Below, piece after piece: positions 21,079 to 29,604 of a stretch of 37,342 bases of DNA. The stretch is from the NCBI GenBank assembly GCA_021648445.1, contig JAKISU010000012.1:1-37342 (forward strand), given 5' to 3'. Positions within the stretch are counted from its first letter, which is position 1. Every line of letters starts with the position of its first letter. Under the pieces are notes generated by a model. That model did not search any database. It was given only the letters and a program-made list of their open reading frames with translations, and had not been told where the DNA came from. The translations under genes and the position numbers were made by a program. The DNA comes from Flavobacteriaceae bacterium (lineage in GTDB: Bacteria > Bacteroidota > Bacteroidia > Flavobacteriales > Flavobacteriaceae).

Positions 21079-21126
21079 GGTCATGGGTTCTCCCGAAACG
21101 TCGGGATTGTCATTGGCTCAAAGAAA
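21079..21126 (+). pseudogene. Broken tRNA-Thr(GGT) 3' copy with palindrome in the T-loop
   Basis: GGTCATGGGTTC (21079-21090) and TTGTCATTGGCTCAAAGAAA (21107-21126) repeat the T-arm, acceptor and downstream flank of the intact gene at 20943-21014. Between them TCCCGA-AACG-TCGGGA (21091-21106) replaces the T-loop. No 5' half exists. Confidence 0.82.
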
Positions 21127-21178
21127 GAATAGAATTAATATTAATATATATAACTAAGAATAAATAAATTTAATAATC

Positions 21179-22363
21179 ATGGCAAAAGAACATTTTGACC
21201 GCTCCAAACCACATTTAAACATTGGTACAATTGGTCACGTAGATCACGGTAAAACAACTTTAACTGCTGCTATCACTAAGGTATTAGCAAAAAAAGGTCT
21301 TTCTGAAGTAAAAGATTTTGATCAGATTGATAACGCTCCAGAAGAAAAAGAAAGAGGTATTACAATTAATACTTCTCATGTAGAATATTCAACGGAAAAT
21401 CGTCACTATGCGCATGTTGATTGTCCTGGTCACGCCGATTATGTGAAGAACATGGTAACTGGTGCTGCTCAAATGGATGGTGCTATTTTAGTAGTAGCTG
21501 CTACTGATGGTCCAATGCCACAAACTCGTGAGCATATTCTTTTAGGTCGCCAAGTTGGTATACCTAGAATGGTTGTATTTATGAATAAAGTAGATATGGT
21601 TGATGATGAGGAGTTGTTAGAGTTAGTTGAAATGGAAATTAGAGAATTATTAGATTTCTATGAATATGATGGTGACAATACTCCGGTTATTGCTGGTTCT
21701 GCTCTTGGCGGATTGAATGGTGAAGAAAAATGGGAAAACTCTATCATGGAATTGATGGATGCTGTTGATACTTGGATTGAATTACCTAAGAGAGATGTTG
21801 AAAAAGATTTCTTAATGCCAATTGAAGATGTATTCTCTATTACCGGTCGTGGTACTGTTGCTACTGGTCGTATTGAAATGGGTGTTGCAAATACTGGTGA
21901 TTCAGTTGATATTATTGGTATGGGAGCTGAAAAATTAGGTTCTACTGTTACTGGAGTTGAAATGTTCCGTAAAATATTAGATAGAGGTGAAGCTGGTGAT
22001 AATGTTGGTATCTTGTTAAGAGGTATTGAAAAATCAGAAATTAAAAGAGGTATGGTAATCTGTAAGCCGGGTTCTGTAACTCCTCACGCTAAATTCAAAG
22101 CTGAGATTTATGTACTGAAAAAAGAAGAAGGTGGACGTCATACTCCATTCCATAATAATTATCGTCCTCAGTTCTATGTAAGAACAACAGATGTTACAGG
22201 TACTATTAATTTACCTGATGGAGTAGAGATGGTGATGCCTGGTGATAACTTAACTATTACAGTTGATCTACATCAACCTATTGCAATGAATGTAGGTTTG
22301 CGTTTTGCTATTCGTGAAGGTGGTAGAACAGTTGGTGCTGGTCAGGTGACTGAGATACTATAA
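21179..22363 (+). CDS. tuf: Translation elongation factor Tu
   Basis: This 394-aa GTPase delivers aminoacyl-tRNA to the ribosome. The G-domain motifs are complete: P-loop GHVDHGKTT, switch residues [27 protein letters not shown] and GSALGG. Domains 2 and 3 follow, ending with the typical [12 protein letters not shown]. The gene lies in the same transcript as the four upstream tRNA genes, with a 164-bp spacer that contains the tRNA-Thr fragment. There is no Shine-Dalgarno, and the region before the ATG is A/T only. Codon use is biased to a few codons, as expected for a very highly expressed gene. Confidence 0.98.
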   Translation: MAKEHFDRSKPHLNIGTIGHVDHGKTTLTAAITKVLAKKGLSEVKDFDQIDNAPEEKERGITINTSHVEYSTENRHYAHVDCPGHADYVKNMVTGAAQMDGAILVVAATDGPMPQTREHILLGRQVGIPRMVVFMNKVDMVDDEELLELVEMEIRELLDFYEYDGDNTPVIAGSALGGLNGEEKWENSIMELMDAVDTWIELPKRDVEKDFLMPIEDVFSITGRGTVATGRIEMGVANTGDSVDIIGMGAEKLGSTVTGVEMFRKILDRGEAGDNVGILLRGIEKSEIKRGMVICKPGSVTPHAKFKAEIYVLKKEEGGRHTPFHNNYRPQFYVRTTDVTGTINLPDGVEMVMPGDNLTITVDLHQPIAMNVGLRFAIREGGRTVGAGQVTEIL

Positions 22364-22444
22364 GTTTAAAATTATTATAGTAATAATGATAAATTAATGA
22401 ATATCAGGTGTTTCTTAAATTTGAGGAGCACCTTATATTCTATA

Positions 22445-22482
22445 CGGGTGTAGCTCATCCCGATAGATATCGGGAGGTAGAG
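22445..22482 (+). pseudogene. Broken tRNA-Trp 5' copy with palindrome in the D-loop
   Basis: ACGGGTGTAGCTCA (22444-22457) and GGTAGAG (22476-22482) repeat the 5' end of the intact tRNA-Trp starting at 22496. Between them lies TCCCGATA-GA-TATCGGGA (22458-22475), a perfect 8-bp stem that replaces GTT of the D-loop. The rest of the tRNA is absent. Confidence 0.85.
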
Positions 22483-22495
22483 TGAAACTGTAAAA

Positions 22496-22568
22496 ACGGG
22501 TGTAGCTCAGTTGGTAGAGCACCGGTCTCCAAAACCGGGTGTCGGGAGTTCGAGCCTCTCCACCCGTG
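22496..22568 (+). tRNA. tRNA-Trp (anticodon CCA)
   Basis: A 73-nt cloverleaf: acceptor ACGGGTG with CACCCGT, D-arm GCTCAGTTGGTAGAGC, anticodon stem CCGGT/ACCGG with loop CTCCAAA (anticodon 22529-22531), T-arm GGGAGTTCGAGCCTCTC, discriminator G. The tuf-trnW-secE order is conserved in Bacteroidota. Confidence 0.95.
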
Positions 22569-22574
22569 CAAGTT

Positions 22575-22617
22575 TACACTGAGCATTCCGAGAATTCGGA
22601 AGAAGTGAAGTGTGTAA
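22575..22617. repeat. Spacer palindrome between tRNA-Trp and secE
   Basis: TTCCGA-GAAT-TCGGAA-type palindrome (22586-22601) is enclosed by TTTACACTGAGC and GAAGTGAAGTGTGTAAA, which are roughly inverted. It is of the CACTGAGC..GAAGTG dispersed class. Confidence 0.6.
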
Positions 22618-22629
22618 AAATAAAATATA

Positions 22630-22818
22630 ATGAATATTATCGCATACATAAAAGAATCTTTTAAAGAGCTAAATGACAAGGTTACTTGGATGCCGCTTGC
22701 TGAAGCTCAAAAATCTGCTATAGTGGTAACGGTTTTTTCAGTGCTTTTTGCGATTTCTATTTTTTTAGTTGATAAGGCTTTTCAATTTGGTTTAAAGCAA
22801 TATTTTAATCTATTTTAA
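22630..22818 (+). CDS. secE: Preprotein translocase subunit SecE
   Basis: This 62-aa single-span inner-membrane protein clamps SecY in the SecYEG channel. It has the amphipathic N-terminal helix YIKESFKELNDKVTWM, with the conserved K-V-x-W-P/M-like hinge, then the membrane helix (about residues 29-50), ending QYFNLF. It is the short form usual outside Proteobacteria. It lies between tRNA-Trp and nusG, 12 bp before nusG, and is co-transcribed with it. Confidence 0.93.
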   Translation: MNIIAYIKESFKELNDKVTWMPLAEAQKSAIVVTVFSVLFAISIFLVDKAFQFGLKQYFNLF

Positions 22819-22830
22819 TTAAAAAAATTT

Positions 22831-23382
22831 ATGGCTGATTCTGTAAAGAAATGGTATGTAGTTAGAGCTATTGGTGGACAAGAGAACAAAGTGAAAACCT
22901 ATATTGAAAATGAGGTTGCTCGTTTGGGTTTTTCTGATTATGTTGACCAAGTATTAGTACCTACGGAAAAAGTTATTCAAATTCATAATGGAAAAAAAAT
23001 TAATAAAGAGAAAGTTTATTTTCCGGGTTATATAATGATAGAGGCAAATTTAACAGGAGAATTACCTCATATTATAAAGGCAGTTACCGGAGTTATAGGG
23101 TTTCTTGGGGAAGTTAAAGGAGGAGATCCTGTTCCATTAAGAAAATCAGAAGTAAATAGAATGTTAGGAAAGGTTGATGAATTAGCTGTTCAGAATGAAA
23201 ATGTGGTGATACCTTATATATTAGGTGAAACAGTTAAAGTTGTTGACGGACCTTTTAATGGTTTTGATGGAACCATTGAAAAAATAAATGAAGAAAAACG
23301 TAAACTTGAAGTTATGGTTAAGATCTTTGGTAGAAAAACACCATTAGAATTGAGCTATATGCAAGTAGAAAAAATTTCATAA
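22831..23382 (+). CDS. nusG: Transcription termination/antitermination factor NusG
   Basis: This 183-aa factor binds the RNA polymerase clamp and couples transcription to Rho or to the ribosome. The N-terminal NGN domain begins KKWYVVRAIGGQENKVKTYI and includes VYFPGYIMIEA, followed by VTGVIGFLG. The C-terminal KOW domain contains GETVKVVDGPFNGFDGTIEK and ends GRKTPLELSYMQVEKIS. The length is typical. It stands between secE and the L11 operon. Confidence 0.96.
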   Translation: MADSVKKWYVVRAIGGQENKVKTYIENEVARLGFSDYVDQVLVPTEKVIQIHNGKKINKEKVYFPGYIMIEANLTGELPHIIKAVTGVIGFLGEVKGGDPVPLRKSEVNRMLGKVDELAVQNENVVIPYILGETVKVVDGPFNGFDGTIEKINEEKRKLEVMVKIFGRKTPLELSYMQVEKIS

Positions 23383-23446
23383 ATGTTACATATTTAAGAT
23401 ATATACATGCTTCCATATGTATAGTATCTAAATTTAAGTTTAAAAA

Positions 23447-23884
23447 ATGGCAAAAGAAGTTAGTAAGGTTGTAAAATTACAAGTTCGTGGAGGTGCGGCA
23501 AATCCTTCACCACCTGTTGGACCGGCTTTAGGTGCTGCCGGAGTAAATATAATGGAGTTCTGTAAGCAATTTAATGCTAGAACTCAAGATAAAATGGGTA
23601 AAGTATTACCTGTAGCTATCACAGTATATAAAGACAAATCATTTGATTTTGTTGTAAAAACTCCACCGGCAGCAGTGCAATTATTAGAAGCTGCTAAGGT
23701 TAAAAAAGGTTCTGGTGAACCTAACCGTAAAAAAGTAGCTACTGTAACTTGGGATCAAATTAGAACTATTGCTGAAGACAAAATGGTTGATTTAAATGCA
23801 TTTAAAGTCGAGTCAGCAATGAAAATGATCGCAGGAACAGCACGTTCAATGGGATTAAAAGTAAAAGGAAACGCTCCTGCTTAA
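23447..23884 (+). CDS. rplK: 50S ribosomal protein uL11
   Basis: The 145-aa protein of the GTPase-associated centre binds 23S rRNA helices 43/44. The N-terminal flexible domain contains the proline-rich stretch [20 protein letters not shown]. The C-terminal RNA-binding domain includes the ending [13 protein letters not shown]. The 64-bp spacer before it has an AT-rich hairpin (TATACAT..ATGTATA near 23403-23424), the only candidate leader structure. It is the first gene of the rplKAJL block. Confidence 0.97.
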   Translation: MAKEVSKVVKLQVRGGAANPSPPVGPALGAAGVNIMEFCKQFNARTQDKMGKVLPVAITVYKDKSFDFVVKTPPAAVQLLEAAKVKKGSGEPNRKKVATVTWDQIRTIAEDKMVDLNAFKVESAMKMIAGTARSMGLKVKGNAPA

Positions 23885-23904
23885 ATTTTATAATTTTATA
23901 CAAG

Positions 23905-24606
23905 ATGGCAAAATTAACTAAAAAGCAAAAAGAAGCAACAGCTAAAGTTGACGCTACAAAGGCATACCCTTTAAAAGAAGCTTCTGCTTTAGTAAAAGAA
24001 ATGACAAATGTAAAATTTGATGCATCTGTTGATGTTGCTGTTAGACTAGGAGTAGATCCTAGAAAAGCAGAGCAAATGGTTCGTGGTGTAGTAACATTAC
24101 CTCATGGAACCGGTAAAGATGTAAAAGTTTTAGCATTAGTTACTCCAGATAAAGAAGCCGAAGCTACTGAAGCGGGGGCTGATTATGTTGGATTAGACGA
24201 ATACCTTCAAAAAATTAAAGGAGGATGGACAGATGTTGACGTTATAGTAACAATGCCGAGTGTTATGGGTAAATTAGGACCTTTAGGTAGAATTTTAGGA
24301 CCTCGTGGTTTAATGCCTAACCCAAAAACCGGTACTGTAACTATGGATGTTGCAAAAGCTGTTAAAGATGTAAAAGGTGGTAAAATTGATTTTAAAGTTG
24401 ATAAAACAGGAATCATTCATGCTGCTATAGGTAAATCATCTTTTGACGCTGATAAAATTGCAGGTAATGCTGATGAATTGTTACAAACAATTATTAAGTT
24501 AAAACCTACAACAGCAAAGGGTACATATATTAAGAGTATTTACATGTCTAGTACGATGAGTCCTAGTGTAGAAGTAGATGCTAAATCAGTTGGAGCAAGT
24601 TTATAA
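23905..24606 (+). CDS. rplA: 50S ribosomal protein uL1
   Basis: The 233-aa L1-stalk protein binds 23S rRNA near the E site and in many bacteria represses its own operon. The conserved [20 protein letters not shown] block is near residues 129-148, and the N-terminal [18 protein letters not shown] segment precedes it. The length is normal. It lies 20 bp after rplK and 3 bp before rplJ, so translation is probably coupled. Confidence 0.97.
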   Translation: MAKLTKKQKEATAKVDATKAYPLKEASALVKEMTNVKFDASVDVAVRLGVDPRKAEQMVRGVVTLPHGTGKDVKVLALVTPDKEAEATEAGADYVGLDEYLQKIKGGWTDVDVIVTMPSVMGKLGPLGRILGPRGLMPNPKTGTVTMDVAKAVKDVKGGKIDFKVDKTGIIHAAIGKSSFDADKIAGNADELLQTIIKLKPTTAKGTYIKSIYMSSTMSPSVEVDAKSVGASL

Positions 24607-24609
24607 ATT

Positions 24610-25125
24610 ATGACTAGAGAACAAAAAGCACAAATAATAGACGATTTAACAAGTCAATTAACTGATACTAGTACTATATATCTTGCTGATATATCAGGCT
24701 TAGATGCATCAAACACATCAAAATTACGTAGAGCTTGTTTTAAAGCTGATGTAAGATTGGCAGTTGTTAAAAATACATTGCTTTCAAAAGCAATGGAAAA
24801 ATCTGATAAAGATTTTGGAGAATTACCGGAAACATTAAAAGGAAATACTTCTTTAATGATATCTGAAGTTAGTAATGCTCCAGCTAAAGTAATTAAAGAA
24901 TTTCGTAAAAAATCTGATAAGCCTGTTTTGAAAGGCGCTTATATTGAAGAGGCTATTTATGTTGGTGATGATCAATTAGATGTGTTAGTAAATATTAAGT
25001 CTAAAGAAGAACTTATCGGAGATATTATCAGTTTATTACAATCACCGGCTAAAAATGTTATTTCTGCATTACAGTCTGGCGGTAGTAAGTTATCCGGAAT
25101 TGTTAAAACATTATCAGAAAAATAA
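24610..25125 (+). CDS. rplJ: 50S ribosomal protein uL10
   Basis: The 171-aa base of the ribosomal stalk carries the L7/L12 dimers on its C-terminal helix. It begins MTREQKAQIIDDLTSQLTDT and contains the RNA-binding stretch LRRACFKADVRLAVVKNTLL. The C-terminal helix (LLQSPAKNVISALQSGGSKL) is of a length that would hold two or three bL12 dimers. It starts 3 bp after rplA and is followed by rplL after 45 bp. Confidence 0.96.
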   Translation: MTREQKAQIIDDLTSQLTDTSTIYLADISGLDASNTSKLRRACFKADVRLAVVKNTLLSKAMEKSDKDFGELPETLKGNTSLMISEVSNAPAKVIKEFRKKSDKPVLKGAYIEEAIYVGDDQLDVLVNIKSKEELIGDIISLLQSPAKNVISALQSGGSKLSGIVKTLSEK

Positions 25126-25170
25126 ATTGTACACACATAAACTAATAATAAAAAATTAAAACAAATTAAA

Positions 25171-25548
25171 ATGGCAGATATTAAAAAAATGGGCGATAGT
25201 TTAGTAAGCCTAACTGTAAAAGAGGTAACTGAATTAGCAACATACCTTAAAGAAGAGCATGGTATTGAACCTGCTGCTGCAGCTGTAGCTGTAGCCGGAC
25301 CAGCTGCTGGTGGAGGTGAAGATGCAGGAGAAGAAAAATCAGAATTTGATGTAATTCTTAAAGCTGCAGGTGCTTCTAAATTAGCAGTTGTAAAATTAGT
25401 TAAAGAATTAACCGGTTTAGGCCTTAAAGATGCTAAAGGTTTAGTTGATAGTGCTCCTTCTCCTGTAAAAGAAGGTGTATCTAAAGACGAAGCTGAAGGT
25501 CTTAAAAAATCTTTAGAAGAAGCAGGAGCTGAAGTTGAGCTTAAATAA
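25171..25548 (+). CDS. rplL: 50S ribosomal protein bL12
   Basis: The 125-aa stalk protein is present in several copies per ribosome and recruits elongation factors. An N-terminal dimerisation domain ([20 protein letters not shown]) is followed by an Ala/Gly-rich hinge (about residues 34-50). The C-terminal domain contains [20 protein letters not shown] and ends [10 protein letters not shown]. The length is normal. A long hairpin lies between it and rpoB. Confidence 0.97.
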   Translation: MADIKKMGDSLVSLTVKEVTELATYLKEEHGIEPAAAAVAVAGPAAGGGEDAGEEKSEFDVILKAAGASKLAVVKLVKELTGLGLKDAKGLVDSAPSPVKEGVSKDEAEGLKKSLEEAGAEVELK

Positions 25549-25593
25549 GCTTTACCCCGTCCCGAGTAATTGAACTTGGGATTGAAAAATTAA

Positions 25594-25633
25594 GGTTTAG
25601 GTCTTTGAACATTGTGTTCAAAAGACCTAGACC
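25594..25633 (+). promoter_or_regulatory. Long intercistronic hairpin between rplL and rpoB
   Basis: GGTTTAGGTCTTTGAACA (25594-25611) pairs with TGTTCAAAAGACCTAGACC (25615-25633), leaving a 3-nt loop, one bulge and a G-U pair. It has no T-run, so it is more likely an attenuator, pause or RNase-processing site that lowers polymerase expression relative to ribosomal proteins, as known at this point in other bacteria. A smaller CCCGAG..CTTGGG hairpin precedes it (25561-25580). Confidence 0.75.
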
Positions 25634-25694
25634 ATTTTGCATATATATTCGTTCTTATTAAATTTATTAGGTTTTTAATTAAAAAATTTCTCCA

Positions 25695-28600
25695 TTGTCG
25701 ACACTAAATAGTACCAAAAGAGTAAACTTCGCATCAGCAAAATTAATTACTGATTATCCGGATTTTTTAGATATTCAAGTAAAATCGTTTCAAGATTTTT
25801 TCCAATTAGAAACGAAAGCAGATGAAAGAGGTGATGAAGGTTTGTACAAAACTTTCTCAGATAATTTTCCAATTACAGACACTAGAAACCAATTTGTTTT
25901 AGAGTTTATTGATTACTTCGTTGACCCACCTAGATATTCTATTCAAGAATGTATAGAAAGAGGATTAACGCATAGTGTTCCTTTAAAAGCTAGACTAAAA
26001 TTATATTGTACAGATCCTGAACATGAAGATTTTGAAACGATCGTACAAGATGTATATTTAGGTACAATTCCTTACATGACCAATAGCGGTACTTTTGTTA
26101 TCAATGGTGCAGAAAGAGTTGTAGTGTCTCAATTACACCGTTCACCTGGTGTATTTTTCGGGCAATCTTTCCATGCAAATGGCACAAAATTATACTCTGC
26201 AAGAGTAATTCCTTTTAAAGGCTCTTGGATTGAATTTGCTACTGATATCAATCAAGTAATGTATGCTTATATTGATAGAAAGAAAAAATTACCTGTGACC
26301 ACACTTTTCCGTGCTATCGGATTTGAGCGTGATAAAGATATTCTTGAAATTTTTGATCTTGCTGATGAAGTGAAAGTTTCAAAAAGTGGTCTTAAAAAAG
26401 TATTAGGTCGTAAACTAGCCGCTAGAGTTTTAAAAACTTGGCATGAAGATTTTGTTGATGAAGATACCGGAGAAGTTGTTTCTATTGAGCGTAATGAAAT
26501 TGTACTAGACAGAGATACTATTCTTGAAAAAGATAATATCGAAGAGATTCTTGAAGCTGAGGCTAAAACAATTTTATTACATAAAGAAGATAATCAAATG
26601 GGTGATTATGCAATTATCCATAATACGCTTCAAAAAGATCCGACAAACTCTGAAAAAGAGGCTGTTGAACATATTTATCGTCAATTACGTAATGCTGAAC
26701 CGCCGGATTATGAAACGGCTAAAGGTATTATTCATAAATTATTCTTTTCTGAACAACGTTATAATCTTGGAGAAGTTGGACGTTATAGAATGAATAAAAA
26801 GTTAGAACTTGATATTGATATCAATGAAAAGGTTTTAACAAAAATTGATATTATTACTATTATCAAGAATTTGATAAAATTAGTAAACTCAAAAGCTGAA
26901 GTTGATGATATTGACCACTTATCTAACCGTCGTGTACGTACTGTAGGTGAGCAATTGGCTAGTCAGTTTGGAGTAGGACTTTCTCGTATGGCTCGTACCA
27001 TTCGTGAACGTATGAATGTTCGTGATAATGAGGTGTTTACACCTATTGATTTGATCAATGCGAAGACCTTATCATCTGTAATCAATTCTTTCTTTGGTAC
27101 AAATCAGTTATCTCAATTTATGGATCAAACCAATCCATTAGCTGAAATTACACATAAAAGAAGATTATCAGCATTAGGACCCGGAGGTTTATCAAGAGAA
27201 AGAGCCGGATTTGAGGTGCGTGATGTTCACTATACTCACTATGGTCGTTTATGTCCGATTGAAACTCCTGAAGGACCAAATATTGGTTTGATTTCTTCAT
27301 TGGCTGTATATGCCAAAGTAAATAACTTAGGATTTATTGAAACTCCATATAGAGAAGTTGTTGATGGTCAGATTGATGTAACTAAAGAACCTATTTATTT
27401 AAGTGCTGAACAAGAAGAAGAAAAGAAAATTGCACAATCTAATTTAGAATTAGATGATAAAGGGAATATTATATTAGAAAAAGTTGTAGCTCGTGAAGAA
27501 GGAGATTTTCCATTAGTGACTCCACAAGAAGTTAATTATATGGATGTATCTCCTAATCAAATTTCTTCTATTTCGGCTTCATTAATTCCTTTCTTAGAGC
27601 ATGATGATGCTAACCGTGCCTTGATGGGATCTAATATGATGCGTCAGGCAGTACCACTGATGAGACCTGAATCTCCAATTGTAGGTACTGGTTTAGAAAG
27701 AAGAGTAGCAACTGATTCAAGAATTTTGATCAATGCAGAAGGTGACGGTGTTATAGATTATGTTGATTCTGATAAGATCACAATTACTTATAAAAGAACC
27801 GATGAGCAAAAGTTAGTTAGTTTTGATGTAGATTCTAAAACTTATAACTTAATTAAGTTTAGAAAAACCAATCAAGGTACTTCAATAAACTTACACCCAA
27901 TTGTTCAAAAAGGAGATAAAGTTACTAAAGGACAAGTTCTTTGTGAGGGCTATGCCACTGAAAAAGGAGAACTAGCACTTGGTAGAAATATGAAAGTTGC
28001 TTTTATGCCTTGGAAAGGATATAACTTTGAGGATGCAATTGTAATTTCTGAAAGAGTTGTAAGAGAAGATGTATTTACTTCAATTCATATTGATGAGTAT
28101 TCATTAGATGTAAGAGATACTAAATTAGGAGCTGAAGAATTGACTAACGATATTCCTAATGTTAGTGAAGAAGCAACAAAAGATCTGGATGAAAACGGAA
28201 TGATCCGTATTGGTGCTGAAATAAAACCTGGAGATATCCTTATCGGAAAAATTACGCCAAAAGGAGAATCAGATCCTACACCGGAAGAAAAACTGTTAAG
28301 AGCAATTTTTGGTGATAATGCGGGTGATGTTAAAGATGCTTCATTAAAAGCTTCACCTTCACTAAAAGGAGTTGTAATTGATAAAAAACTATTCCAAAGA
28401 TCAGTTAAAGATAAAGCTAAGAGAAGTCAAGATAAAGAAGATATTGCTAGACTTGAAGCCGATTTTATTGTAAAATTTGAAGCTTTAAGAGGAAGGTTGG
28501 TTGAGAAATTATTTACTTTAATTAATGGTAAGACCTCTCAAGGTGTACAAAATGATTTAGGAGAAGTAGTTTTTCCTAAAGGTAAAAAATTCACCTTAAA

Positions 28601-29510
28601 AATGTTGAATGCTATCAATGATTTTGAGTATTTAACTAAAGGAATATGGACAACAGATAAGAAAATTAACAAATTAGTTAATCAGTTAATCCATAACTAT
28701 AAAATTAAAGTAAATGACCTACAAGGTTCACTACGTAGAGAGAAATTTACGATATCGGTTGGTGATGAATTACCGGCAGGTATTGTAAAACTTGCTAAAG
28801 TTTATATTGCTAAAAAGCGTAAACTAAAAGTTGGTGATAAAATGGCAGGGCGTCATGGTAATAAAGGTATTGTTGCGCGTATTGTACGTCAAGAAGATAT
28901 GCCTTTCTTAGAAGATGGAACGCCGGTTGATATTGTATTGAATCCATTAGGTGTACCTTCACGTATGAATATTGGTCAGATCTATGAAACCGTATTAGGT
29001 TGGGCTGGTCAAAATTTAGGTGAAAAGTACGCTACTCCTATTTTTGATGGTGCTACCATTGATGAAATTACTGAATTAACTAATAAAGCAGGTGTGCCTG
29101 AATTTGGACATACTTACTTATATGATGGTGGTACAGGTGAACGTTTTGATCAAGCTGCAACTGTTGGGGTAATTTATATGATTAAACTTGGTCATATGAT
29201 TGAAGACAAAATGCATGCTCGTTCAATAGGGCCTTATTCATTAATTACACAACAACCATTAGGTGGTAAAGCACAATTTGGTGGTCAGCGTTTTGGTGAA
29301 ATGGAAGTTTGGGCACTTGAAGCTTATGGTGCATCTAGTACATTAAGAGAAATCTTGACAGTTAAATCTGATGATGTATTAGGTAGAGCCAAAACTTATG
29401 AAGCTATCGTAAAAGGAGAGCCAATGCCAGAACCAGGTTTACCTGAATCGTTTAACGTATTAATGCACGAGTTAAAAGGACTTGGCTTAGACGTTAGATT
29501 AGAAGAATAA
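25695..29510 (+). CDS. rpoB: DNA-directed RNA polymerase subunit beta
   Basis: The 1271-aa beta subunit forms the upper half of the active-site cleft. Readable landmarks are the N-terminal [20 protein letters not shown] and the rifampicin region [20 protein letters not shown] with [20 protein letters not shown]. Further on are [20 protein letters not shown], the catalytic-side [14 protein letters not shown], and the C-terminal [20 protein letters not shown]. All rifampicin-contact residues look wild type by eye. The start is a TTG at 25695 ([12 protein letters not shown]); no in-frame ATG lies nearby, and the N-terminus matches the family. It follows the rplL hairpin. Confidence 0.97.
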   Translation: MSTLNSTKRVNFASAKLITDYPDFLDIQVKSFQDFFQLETKADERGDEGLYKTFSDNFPITDTRNQFVLEFIDYFVDPPRYSIQECIERGLTHSVPLKARLKLYCTDPEHEDFETIVQDVYLGTIPYMTNSGTFVINGAERVVVSQLHRSPGVFFGQSFHANGTKLYSARVIPFKGSWIEFATDINQVMYAYIDRKKKLPVTTLFRAIGFERDKDILEIFDLADEVKVSKSGLKKVLGRKLAARVLKTWHEDFVDEDTGEVVSIERNEIVLDRDTILEKDNIEEILEAEAKTILLHKEDNQMGDYAIIHNTLQKDPTNSEKEAVEHIYRQLRNAEPPDYETAKGIIHKLFFSEQRYNLGEVGRYRMNKKLELDIDINEKVLTKIDIITIIKNLIKLVNSKAEVDDIDHLSNRRVRTVGEQLASQFGVGLSRMARTIRERMNVRDNEVFTPIDLINAKTLSSVINSFFGTNQLSQFMDQTNPLAEITHKRRLSALGPGGLSRERAGFEVRDVHYTHYGRLCPIETPEGPNIGLISSLAVYAKVNNLGFIETPYREVVDGQIDVTKEPIYLSAEQEEEKKIAQSNLELDDKGNIILEKVVAREEGDFPLVTPQEVNYMDVSPNQISSISASLIPFLEHDDANRALMGSNMMRQAVPLMRPESPIVGTGLERRVATDSRILINAEGDGVIDYVDSDKITITYKRTDEQKLVSFDVDSKTYNLIKFRKTNQGTSINLHPIVQKGDKVTKGQVLCEGYATEKGELALGRNMKVAFMPWKGYNFEDAIVISERVVREDVFTSIHIDEYSLDVRDTKLGAEELTNDIPNVSEEATKDLDENGMIRIGAEIKPGDILIGKITPKGESDPTPEEKLLRAIFGDNAGDVKDASLKASPSLKGVVIDKKLFQRSVKDKAKRSQDKEDIARLEADFIVKFEALRGRLVEKLFTLINGKTSQGVQNDLGEVVFPKGKKFTLKMLNAINDFEYLTKGIWTTDKKINKLVNQLIHNYKIKVNDLQGSLRREKFTISVGDELPAGIVKLAKVYIAKKRKLKVGDKMAGRHGNKGIVARIVRQEDMPFLEDGTPVDIVLNPLGVPSRMNIGQIYETVLGWAGQNLGEKYATPIFDGATIDEITELTNKAGVPEFGHTYLYDGGTGERFDQAATVGVIYMIKLGHMIEDKMHARSIGPYSLITQQPLGGKAQFGGQRFGEMEVWALEAYGASSTLREILTVKSDDVLGRAKTYEAIVKGEPMPEPGLPESFNVLMHELKGLGLDVRLEE

Positions 29511-29516
29511 TTTTAT

Positions 29517-29557
29517 CCCCGTGAAAACGGGGAACTGTTTAATTTTACAAGACAGTT
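29517..29557 (+). promoter_or_regulatory. Two hairpins between rpoB and rpoC
   Basis: CCCCGT-GAAA-ACGGGG (29517-29532) is a 6-bp stem with a GNRA-type tetraloop. It is followed directly by AACTGT..ACAGTT (29533-29557). Neither has a proper T-run after it. They may protect or process the rpoBC message. Confidence 0.6.
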
Positions 29558-29604
29558 TAACATAATATACATTTTTACATTTTAATTGATTGCATTAAGA
29601 CATT

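Noticed and set aside
26524-26793. 89-codon plus-strand frame inside rpoB
   Set aside because: Out-of-frame shadow of a very conserved gene, low-complexity Lys/Ile composition.
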